This document shows, piece after piece, positions 34,665 through 45,130 of a stretch of 64,000 nt of DNA; the stretch's first letter is position 1; every line of letters begins with the position of its first letter. This DNA is from Anadara kagoshimensis (lineage: Eukaryota > Mollusca > Bivalvia > Arcoida > Arcidae). The notes beneath the pieces are model-generated. The model was not told where the DNA came from and did no database searches. It saw nothing but the letters and a program-made list of their open reading frames with translations. The stretch lies in the NCBI GenBank assembly GCA_021292105.1, contig CM037874.1:14986615-15050614 (forward strand), read 5' to 3'. The translations under genes were made by a program, and so were the position numbers.

Positions 34665-37600
34665 TCATTTTCAACCACTGTCAAAAAGGAACAGAACCGA
34701 TATCAAATACAAGCAAGAGCTAAGCTCAAACTGCTCTGCTGTCCAAACGACGGTAACCAAAGAAACATGTTTCCAAGATCAACAACTAGCTTTGTTTTTG
34801 CATCTTGACAGCGTCGCTTTGAAACGTATTGCCTGTATCATCTTTATAGAGCTAATAATGGCATTATAAATCTCACCAGGTAGACTTGATTGTACTCGTA
34901 TTCCATCTACTCATCCATTATAACTGAATCCACCACAATGACACATAAGAAGCAATTTTCCGAGCAATTTCCTTATGACCTGTTGTCATGTAGAGAGAGT
35001 TTGAATAAGCAATAAATTTTGGTCATATATATCCGAGGAACACAAATGATTGAACTCTCTATTTTATGGTCCGTATCACACTCAGAATATATTCATTCCA
35101 ATCGATCAGAGAAGCACCAATCTACCCACTAAAATGATAAGGCTAAAGAGTCATACCTTTGAGGGCTCATTTTTTAAATTTGAAAGCAGTTTGTTCTCCA
35201 AACTTGTTAGCCATAGTCCAAGAGATCATGGCTAAAATCCGGGTGAACGAGGCCAAAAGGTTTGAGGGTTGATTCTTGTAGGAAAATGTCCCTAGTTACT
35301 GAAAACCAATTTCTTACGCGTCAAATCGTTTCCGATTTTTTAATCAGAAACAGTTTTTGAAGAAAAGCCTCTGCAAATGTTAAATTTTGGTAAAAAATAA
35401 AAATTCCAGATTTTGAAGCATTTTGTGGCAAAAACAACACAAAATGTTCATTCTATCTTTCATTGTGGACACATGATGATTAAAATGCAAAACATCCTGA
35501 CAGTTTTCCGATTTTGTGTCAAAATTTTAAAATAAGCGATAAATCGATGCTGTAAACTGCGTTTTTATCATATCTACCGTCTTTCGATTCTTGTAAATCT
35601 GTTGTTTATGCATTAAATATGACAAACTATATATTTTTATAAAGCCTTGGTAGTCCTGTAGATAAAATGTTACAAAACTTCGGAAATATGGAACTTAATA
35701 CCGTAGCAAATTATTATGTTTCCCCTACCCCAAAAATACGAAAATGTCAAAAATTCATTATTTTGGCCATGCTTGCCGATTAGTGTTTAAAAAACATTAT
35801 TGTTTGTTACATCTCCCGTCTGTTCCCAACATATTTTAAAACAATAATATGTAGAGTGTTTGGTGATTTTATATGAAAATTTGCACTTTTCATATAACAA
35901 TAGTTTGGAAAATGAGTTTTCATTAAATCTTTTGTACTCTACTTCTTGTAATTTTGTTATATAGGCATTGATCTCGAGATTATATGTTTCTGTATTGCCA
36001 TGACACATTTGAGTCTGACAACATAAAAAACTATCGGAAATACTGAAGTTTATAGATGAAACGGATAAATTTATTTCCCCTACCCCAAAATTGAAAAACA
36101 TGTGAAAATCCATTTTTATGCAATATATGCCGATTTGTGTTTCTAATGAAGATTTCGAGCAAAAGTACCCACAACAATGATAAAACAAGCTTCGAGGTTT
36201 TAAATATTTGTGAAATGCTTTAGCTTAAGGACAGATAGGACTAACTAATATAATAAAATTGCTTATTTTATTCATTTATATGTAAAAGGCTATAAGAAAA
36301 AAGGAGCTACGCCTCTTGTATTTTTGTTATTAAGGCATTAATCTCTACTGTTATCTATTGACGTAATTCCTTGACATATAAAGTCTAATAACACCAAAAA
36401 CTGTCGGAAAAAGCAAATCTTGTAGATGAGGCGAATAAATTTATTTCCCCTACCCCAAAATTGCAAAAAAGTGAAAACCCTGTTTTAGCCAATATGTAAC
36501 AATTGTATTTCTAATGGAAGTTTCAAGCAAATATGACTGTAATATGGAAAAAGAAGCTTGAAGGATACAAAATAAAGTACAAAATGCATCATTTAATGAC
36601 AGATTGGTCTAATTATTCATAGAAAAATGCCTACTTTTTTCATTTTCAATTCAATGTGCTATGGCAAAAAAGAATCTCCGCTGTTTGTATTTTTGTTATA
36701 TAGGCATTGACTTTCAAATATCAGATATTGATTTAATGCGCTTACGCTAAAATCACTAAAACATAAATGTCGGAAATGTCAATTTTGGTAGCTATCATGA
36801 ATCAATTGATTTCCCCTTCTCCAAAATGTGAAAACATAGAAACCCTCTCTAGGCTAAGAAGTCATGGCTTGCCTTTTTGTATCAAAAGAAGAAATATAAA
36901 AAATGGTCATATGAATTCACAAAAGGGTATATCTGAGACATGTATGCAAATAATAGTACACATGTAAGGAAACGAATAAGTTTTCAGATTGTTAAAAAGC
37001 AATGCTTGAACCATGCGTTTAAATTCTACTCTGTATTCAAAGAATGACAAGAACAGTAGCATTTCGGTAAATTACTATACTTGAAAAGTTACAATATGAA
37101 TGCCGCATTTAAGTTAAGAACATACTAGATCACAACTACAAATATTGGGTACAGGGTCATGTATGAAAAGTGAGGGTGAAAGACACTGAATTTTATGTTG
37201 AACCACATTTGAATAAAACACATTGTAACCATTAAAACAACGACTGGACCCTCTGGCAAAAGACTAAAAGTCAACTGATAGAAATCCAAAATATTTGCAA
37301 ATAAGACAATGCACAAAAATAATTGTGTAAGTGTTACGCACTCTAAACATTTAACATAATCAACACTTTGTCATTTGCAAGGCAGTGTCAGTCAGTCTTT
37401 GGACAAATCCTTAAAATCATCTTCAAAATCACAAACCATTACTTGGACATGCATAAATCTACATCCTTCCTCTTAAACTGATTAAAGACACATTAAGGTG
37501 ACACAGGTCTGTTTGTCGAACAGTACATGATGGGATGTCAGAGAGTGGTTACTATGATCAGTTCTCTTTGGTTTCTGTTATAAAAGTAGTAACAATCTTA

Positions 37601-38207
37601 ACATAAATTGGTTTGAGATCTGGTTTTGTTTTGTTCAATTTCCTTCCAAACGTTCTGAATTGAAATGACTTTTCTTGTTACTACTTTCACTCTCAATTTT
37701 GATTTCACATGTGGTGGCAGGAGGCGATTGCCCTTCCCGAGCACCCGATTTTCCCCTGCCAATGTTTATGTTTAACTTTGCCAGTTTTTTAACTTCGTTT
37801 TTGTTATTGTGATATAATAATTATGTTTGTGTTTATGTTTAATGATTTACACAGCGCATTTGATCAGTTCTCTATTGCCTCAATTCAAATTTTTTTTTAT
37901 ATAAAATTGATCTCTTTCCATTTGTCAGTTGAACACTTTACTCATATCATCATACCCATTGTTCCATCGATCTTTGCAACTCCGGTAATGTTAGCAATTC
38001 ACTTTATCATTCTACCTATGATGTCCATATCTTGCTTATTTTAGCTAAAACATTAGTATCTAAGGGGTTATATTCTTTGTTAAAACATCTGAATCTAAAA
38101 GCATTTCTTATATCCGTGATTCTCCTTTTTTTGGTTTCTATGACCTTGGCTATATTATGTAGTAGTGTTTACCTATTATTCGTGATTATATGACAAAAGA
38201 AGTTACT

Positions 38208-38685
38208 AAACCATATTTGTTATTACTAAAACCCCGTTTATCAAAGATTGCGGCCACATTTTACATAACTTTGCAACTTTTTTTGGTGCCATCATTTTAT
38301 TAAGAATTGACCTAATGTACAATTTCAGTCTCTGCTCAAAATCTTGTATTCTCAAAAGAACGTGGCGCTGGGCACATGGTTGAAAGGTGTCCGATACCAC
38401 TTTCTTTTATCATTATGATAAGGCCAGGCAATTTGTGATGTGATAGCTATCAATAATTCCTTTAAAAGATACAAAGATGGAGTTATTGGGCATAGAAATT
38501 TTGTCAGTTTGAAGTGAAAATGAAAATTTTACCATTTACGGAGTGTGCAGACTTTTTAAAATAAGATTTAATGGAGACTGACATTGTTCATTAGGTCACT
38601 TCCAAATGAAATGATTCCACAAAGTTTTGTAAAATGTGGCTACAATTTTTGATAGACGGGTTTTTAGTAATAATGAATATGGTTT
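38208..38685. mobile_element. MITE with ~125-bp inverted ends, inside the 5.2-kb element
   Basis: The left arm starts AAACCATATTTGTTATTACT and the right arm ends AGTAATAATGAATATGGTTT. GGCCACATTTTACA / TGTAAAATGTGGC and TGACCTAATG / CATTAGGTCA also pair. About 480 bp, no ORF. Confidence 0.8.
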
Positions 38686-38881
38686 AGAAAGCTGAACTTT
38701 ATCGAATAGAGATATGTCTTATAATATCCAATAGCTTCATATAAAACATAACCAGAAATGCCTTACACTAAGTTTTACCATATTTTAACATTATGTTTCA
38801 CTAGAGATGACCTTATTTGCAATTGTTATTTTATAGTATCAGGTTGTTCAAAAATACGTGTATTCTTAATTTTTCACACAT

Positions 38882-39010
38882 GGCGGGTGTAATTGCTAAA
38901 CAGGAGGTGCTTAAGGACCACCCCGCCAAATTTGCTAGTTTCGAAGATTTTACTTTTGTGGGGATTGTGATCTTGACAAGGATTGGTATGTTTGTTTTTG
39001 ATTTTCAAGT
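38882..39010 (+). pseudogene. SLC5-like first-exon fragment captured inside a mobile element
   Basis: From the ATG of ATGGCGGGTG the frame reads MAGVIAKQEVLKDHPAKFAS then FEDFTFVGIVILTRIG, followed at once by GTATGTTT, a good donor. A short cytosolic stretch, then 'F.DF.F.GIVI...IG', resembles the N-terminus of Na+-coupled carriers of the SLC5 (SMCT) type. Diverged relatives are at 690-955 and 1120-1380, including intron sequence past the donor. No second exon was seen, and its location in the centre of the 5.2-kb element suggests gene-fragment capture. The SLC5 identification rests on one short segment. Confidence 0.4.
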
Positions 39011-41780
39011 TTGCATATGTATATTTCCTAATTTCTTTTCCTAAATTTAAAAAAAATCATTTTGCTATGACTCTGAATCATTAAAACATAATTGTTGCAT
39101 GGACACTTGCTTAAAACCTTCACCAGCATACATGGCCTAAAAAGGTTTTTTTTCTTCATAATTTTGGGGTAGGGGAAATAAATTTATTCGCCTCATCTAC
39201 AAGATTAGCTTTTGCCGACAGATTTTGGTGTTATTAGATTCTTATATGTCAAAGAATTACGTAAATAGAAAACAGTCGAGATTCAATGCCCAAATAACAA
39301 AAATACAAGAGGCGAAGCCCCTTTTTCTTATAGCATTTCACATAAAAATGAATAAAATAAGCAATTTTATTATATTAGTTAGTCCTATCAGTCCTTAAGC
39401 TAAAGCATTTCACAAATATTTAAAATCCTCGAAGCTTATTTTATCATTGTTGTGGGTACTTTTGCTCGAAATCTTCATTAGAAACACAAATCGGCACATA
39501 TTGCATAAAAATGGATTTTCACATGTTTTTGGGGTAGGGGAAATAAATTTATCCGTTTCATCTATAAACTTCGGTATTTCCAATAGTTTTTATGTTGTCA
39601 GACTCAAATGTGCCACTGCAATACAGAAACATATAACTCTCGAGATTCAATGCTTATATATATAACAAAATTACAAGAAGTAGAGTACAAAAGATTTAAT
39701 GAAAACTCATTTTCTAAACTATTGTTATATGAAAAGTGCAAATTTTCATATAAAATCACCAAACACTCTACATATTATTGTTTTATAAATATGTTGGGAA
39801 CAGACGGGAGATGTAACAAACAATAATGTTTCGTTTTAAACACTAATCGGCAAGCATGGGCCAAAATAATGAATTTTTGACATTTTCGTATTTTTGGGGT
39901 AGGGGAAACATAATAATTTGCTACGGTATTAAGATTCCATATTTCCGAAGTTTGTAACATTTTATCTACAGGACTACCAAGGCTTTATAAAAATATATAG
40001 TTTGTCATATTTAATGCCTAAACAATAGATTTACAAGAATCGAAAGACGGTAGATATGATAAAAACGCAGTTTACAGCATCGATTTTATCGCTTATTTTA
40101 AAATTTTGACACAAAATCGGAAAACTGTCAGGATGTTTTGCATTTTAATCTATCATGTGTCCACAATGAAAGAAAATGAACATTTTGTGTTGTTTTTGCC
40201 ACAAAATGCTTCAAAATCTGGAATTTTTATTTTTTACCAAAATTTAACAATTGTAGAGGCTTTTCTTCAAAAACTGTTTCTGATTAAAAAATCGGAAACG
40301 ATTTGACGCGTAAGAAATTGGTTTTCAGTAACTAGGGACATTTTCCTACAAGAATCAACCCTCAAACCTTTAGGCCTCGTTCACCCGGATTTTAGCCATG
40401 ATCTCTTGGACTACCAAGACAGCATTCTAATAATCACCATGGTGCCGACATGCAAGATCTTCGACAAGACACGCATGTGTTTATAACAGAAATCAGGATA
40501 CAAACAGTTTTGGTGGTAGACAGTGTAGGGGTATTATTTTCTGTGGTCCAGTATAATTTGTAAGTGAAACAGCATTGTCAGACTAGATGTTGAGATATTT
40601 CTTAATGGTGATTTAAAAGTAAACCAAATCTAGACTGTGCACTACCTTTTCACTTATACCACATGGATGAACATGGAAGTCTGTAGTCATAGCGTGTGTA
40701 TCATAGCAGTCATTTGGAGTGGAAATAGTAGATCAAAATATCAAAACAATCATAAAACCAAAACAAATTAGTTTTACTGTTCAACTCCAACCAATCAATT
40801 TTTGGAAGGTTGATGCATTTTCAGCGACAGATTTTACCGTAGATTCCAGAAACCATACTTCATTATATGACGTAATGTATCAGTGTTCATGTAAAAATCG
40901 AATCAATTGACTGTTGACAAACTTATTATTTAGTTTAATAGGATGTCCAGGTATAATTTGGTTTTCATTCGTGGTAATATACATGTGACTGGATTAACTA
41001 TAATAGCAATAATGTGGCTTTGAAAACGTCTTCGTCGGATACACGCTTTAAAAACAATCTTAGCAAAGTGAACTAGCCTTTACGCTAGACTTAGTAAAGC
41101 TGAAATCTTTAATATCTTATTAAAAGGAATTGTTTGAGCCTCATTTATGATCTTTAAATCAAAGTGTATCAAGATGAATGGTTAAGTTACACAACATTAA
41201 ATGTGATATGCTGAGTTACAACTTATAATAAAAAAACCATGTTACTCCTACTGTTGGCTGGTCAAAATTGTTAAATATACTTTTGAATTGCCCTAAATGT
41301 TAAAAACAACAATGGAAATGAGTTCCTTATCCTTGAAAACATATAAAACGGTATATTACAAGCTATTGTAGAACAATTCTTACAAAAGATAGATTTTCAA
41401 TATGGCGTCAGACAGGCATCTTGAATATATGCAAATTGTGCAGTTTGCCCAATGTTGCCTGCAGGGCAACTAACCTAATGTTACTCTAGGGACCCTATAG
41501 AATACAAAACAGCAATAAAACTTCATAGGAAAAAACATTTCTAGGTTCAAGTATTGAGTATATGGGGGTGTCAACTCGACTATAATATTAAACATGTTAA
41601 GCTACATGTAATTTTACTTTTTCTTTTAAAAATGGAATCCAGCAATGTACTTGGCTTTTTTGGCTGAACACAATGGTGGAAGCATCAAATAAAACCTAAA
41701 CACTGCAACAGATAATGGATCCATGTAAAGAAAGATCCTGGTAATATGTGTTACATATAATGCATGAATGGTGAATGATG

Positions 41781-42144
41781 CCCAAATCGTTAAGGAGCGA
41801 GTGAGTGAGTAATGGTGTTTAACGTCCCAGTCAAGAACATTTCACTTATATCGAGACGTAGGTATAGACGAAAGTACAGAAATTTTGCCTGTGCGTTGCG
41901 CTGATGGCATTATACAGCAGGGTTCTTTAGCGTGCCAAGCCCACCGTGACCTCGTTTATTTTAAGTTCCCATCCGAATGAACCGTGACTTTCATTTCGTA
42001 ATGCCGAGTGCTTGGCGAAAGAACAGTCACTACCCACTTTCAAGTCTTGGGTCAGACCCAGCCGGGGTTCAAACTCACGACCTCCCACTTACGGAGCGAG
42101 CACTCTACCAACTGAGCTACCGCAGTGGTCCCAAATCGTTAAGG
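41781..42144 (-). mobile_element. Complete young tRNA-derived SINE with 15-bp target duplication
   Basis: The element spans 41796-42129 between perfect copies of CCCAAATCGTTAAGG (41781-41795 and 42130-42144). On the minus strand it starts with a tRNA head (box A GTAGCTCAGTTGGTAGAGTG, box B GTGAGTTTGAACCCCGG), then the body GTTCTTTCGCCAAGCACTCG, and a tail GACTGGGACGTTAAACACCA followed by a short GTCA-type run. The layout is that of the RUDI/V-SINE type widespread in molluscs (name from memory). The 80-codon frame at 41977 is part of it. Confidence 0.88.
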
Positions 42145-42406
42145 GATCATTGCTCTAAATTAAGGGTTGTTAAATATGCAGTGCATCTTCTGGATATCAT
42201 GTATATGTATCTCAATTAAAAATTTCCATTTACATATATCAAGGTGATAAGTTCTAGGATGATGGAAGGAACCAGAGTACACAGTCAGAAAACCATTGAT
42301 CTCTATCAAGCAAACTGAAAAATTTCTATAAACATAAATACCCTAATTTCACATGATAGGATCCACCAAAAAGAGATTGGAACCTAGGTTATGATTGACG
42401 ATTGAT

Positions 42407-42809
42407 TAATGGAAATGGTTGGTTGGTTGAATGTTGCTTAACGTCACATCAGCAATTTTTCAGCTATTCGCGACGAGAACTATTTAATTAATCTCTATGG
42501 ATTAATCTATGAACAATTTCGTGTATGCATGTGATCATGATGTGCGAGTGTATTGTATGGTCTGCCTTGTACTAGAGCGCACTCAGGGCGACTTTACCGT
42601 GCTAGCTCACAGTCAGTACGCCGCAGACGAGCGTACCACTCCCCCAGTCCATTATACTGATACCAGGTGAATCAGTAAAGGCCAACGGCGAGGAAATTCA
42701 CTTTCCCACATGTGGCCCGAGCGGGACTCAAACTCACAGCGGTGAGAGACCCTGGATTTGAAGACTGACGTCTTATCCATTAGGCCACCGCGCCCCCTAA
42801 TGGAAATGG
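42407..42809 (-). mobile_element. Second SINE family, complete, 12-bp target duplication
   Basis: The element at 42419-42797 lies between perfect copies of TAATGGAAATGG (42407-42418, 42798-42809). The minus-strand head is GGGGCGCGGTGGCCTAATGG then ATAAGACGTC, a tRNA-like box A, and box B is GTGAGTTTGAGTCCCGCTCG. The body (CGTACTGACTGTGAGCTAGC etc.) is unrelated to the first SINE family. The tail ends TGACGTTAAGCAACATTC. Confidence 0.85.
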
Positions 42810-42890
42810 GTTTTACCTCCTTCACTTAGGCAATGAGAGGCATAATGATCTGTAAGTGTGCTTAGCCATGTGCATGTATATATGGATATA

Positions 42891-43065
42891 CAGTTGAACC
42901 TGTCCAATAGATCACCTCATATAAGGGACACCTGCTTTTAAAGGCCAGTAGAATTGTATCCCCCTCGCTTTTTTACGTTGTTTGAACCTGTATATAAAGG
43001 CTACCTGTCCATAAAGGCCAGTTTTACAGGTTCCCTTGCATTGCCTTTATACACAGGTTTGACTG
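42891..43065. mobile_element. Pogo/Tigger-type MITE copy 5
   Basis: TA on both sides; left CAGTTGAACCTGTCCAATAG, right TTATACACAGGTTTGACTG. It lies just beyond the likely 3' end of TMX2. Confidence 0.85.
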
Positions 43066-43149
43066 TAATCAGTATGGATGCCGTTGTTAGCCAAAACTCA
43101 CAAGTCGCTTACTTTTATCCAATATAATAAATACCCAACTTTAAATTCA

Positions 43150-45130
43150 AAAGTCATAATTTTCTTTATTGATTTTTTTTTTTCAAAATTCTAAACTACA
43201 ATCCTTTTATTTTTATTTATGAAAATATAAAATAACAAAATCATGGCAGAGATTCATACAAACAATAAGTTACATACAAAATAATCAGTATAACAGATAT
43301 TTGGCATTTATTTGGGAATGTTGGACAGTTGATTTAAAAAATTTGCTAACTAGATCTACATTTATTTTTTTTTTAAATTTAAATAATAATAATAAGTAAA
43401 CAACTAAACTAATATCTAAATGAATTTCTAATAATTTTTCTTCTAAAGCATGCATGCAATTTTACTGAACACTCCCTCTGCCTTTAACAATTTATCTAAT
43501 AAATCTAAACTACATATTTTACAAATGGAAACAACTTTAAAATATCTTACAAACCGAAACATGCTGGACTATAAAACACTTTTGTGTAGATCATATCTAA
43601 GCTTTTTAAAGTAAAAATAAAATTATGGAATATACATGTAAATGTTTATGGACAATGAATGTCCTTTCTTCAGAGAACAATAATTTGCAACAACCAAACA
43701 ATATATATTCATTATGGTAAACAGTTTATTATTTTCTCAATCAAAGATGAACACAATATTATTACTTTTTCATTCATAGATAAATGAAAACAAGAATTTG
43801 GTGAAATACATGTGCAGCCAGAGGTATACAATATACTTTTATACACACAAGTTTAAAAGACATCAGAAATTCTGCCACTCAAAAGACAAAGGTAAATTTC
43901 ACAATTAAAACTAAACAACAGTAGTTTTTGCATCATTTATGACATGATTGAACTATACACCAGTGTTTGTGTAGTATGTGTGTGTGGTGGGGGAAATGAG
44001 GTAGACATATAGATGAAAAATGACACATTTATCTTATACTAAGAAGTCAACCTAGCCTGTTGTATTTTTGACACAAAATTGTGTTAAATTTCACTCCACT
44101 TGTTTGAAAGAAAGGTGAATAAATTATTTTTACTTTGTTAAGTTTTAATATTTTTTTAAAATTTCAAATGTTTAAAAAAACATCTGAAACTATTTCAATT
44201 GCCTAAAGATGTATTCTTTTTAATGGCAGATAGTTTAAATGAATGACTCATTGATTTCTAACTGAATGGCACATGTTGGTTCAAATGATACACAAACAAT
44301 TTGAAGTAGTGAATATTTTGTGATGCTTTATAGTATTCTACATTTAATGCATGGAAGAAATCAAACTCAAGACTGTACAAGTCCAATTATTAATCATGAG
44401 CTTGTAAAACTTTGGTAGTTTATCAATGAAAATATTTTTATCTTTGCATTTAGAAATATTATTGAATGTTTTAACATCAATCTTTCAATAGTACATGTAA
44501 GTACCCAAATAACAGGATTCTGACATCTACACTCAGTGATTTAACAGTATCAGAGATTTAACAGTATTTACTAATTATACTTTTACAAGATTCATAATAA
44601 TTCATTTATAAAAATCCATACAAGCATCAAATATACATTTATGAACAATAACTGCTGTTTAGTTGAAAGAAATACCTGATAAACAAATTACTAGTATAAT
44701 TTTCTTGGATAAATAATGTGGTACACGTATATAAGTACCTACGGTATATTCCATGACCAACAACCAAAGCAATAACAGAAACACGAAAATACTTAATTGT
44801 GTGCAACTCTTACTTCTTTTTACTAAAGCACGCTTCTGACATTGCTAATTTTCAATACCAGTACAAAATTTCTGTTATTGCTTTAGAAAAAGTTGCCTAT
44901 CACAATTGATATATGAAAACATTACAATCCAAAATGAATTCACGACACAAGGCAAGAAGAATATCTCCATCGTAGTCTGACAAGACAGAATCTCTCCAAG
45001 CATTCTTTTTAAAACAGAAAAAGCAATTCATACACACTGCCTTAAAGATGGAAAAATAATACTGATACAAGAACACAAAACATTTACAGTTATGTCTGAC
45101 ACATGTTTTTGTAGAAAGTCCCATTGTTAT
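43150..45130 (-). other. Probable long 3' UTR of TMX2
   Basis: No gene on either strand. The sequence runs from the TMX2 stop at 45131 leftward to an AATAAA read on the minus strand at about 43165-43170 (ATCAATAAAGAAAA), followed by T-rich plus-strand sequence. The extent is inference; other AATAAA words occur nearer the stop. Confidence 0.35.

Larger units (their letters stand above)
35214..40413. mobile_element. 5.2-kb element with ~1.28-kb inverted arms
   Basis: The left arm 35214-36490 and right arm 39129-40413 are reverse complements with small differences. Outer ends are TAGTCCAAGAGATCATGGCT and its complement; CCA abuts both ends. Each arm consists of degenerate ~360-bp units, each with the word TTTCCCCTACCCCAAAA (35718, 36077, 36442; reversed at 39170, 39527, 39893). 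A diverged unit (36808) extends past the left arm. The 2.6-kb centre holds a smaller inverted-repeat element and an SLC5-like exon but no transposase I recognise. It is a fold-back or terminal-inverted-repeat element, probably non-autonomous. The arms' similarity suggests moderate age. Confidence 0.85.
32940..41600. mobile_element. Large composite mobile element with diverged outer inverted repeats, broken
   Basis: About 8.7 kb. The left region 32940-33200 and the right region 41280-41600 are inverted copies: AACCTAGAAATGTT, CCTATGAAGTTTTTTTGCTG, GGGCAACTTGCACAAT and AATAGCTTGTAATATA all recur, in order, in reverse on the right. The left arm also holds two tandem ~165-bp sub-units. Inside lie fossil coding sequence of an uncharacterised invertebrate family (33580-34664) and a nested inverted-arm element (35214-40413). 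Arm divergence suggests an old insertion with several breaks. The class is unassigned. I cannot exclude that the outer arms are two independent insertions of one repeat. Confidence 0.55.

Noticed and set aside
32940-41600. Polinton or retrovirus-like element
   Set aside because: No capsid, integrase, polymerase, reverse transcriptase or LTR sequence was recognised; the long inverted repeats alone do not show it.
42700-42797. Functional tRNA on the minus strand (GGGGCGCGGTGGCCTAATGG)
   Set aside because: It is the head of a 379-bp SINE with a 12-bp target duplication.
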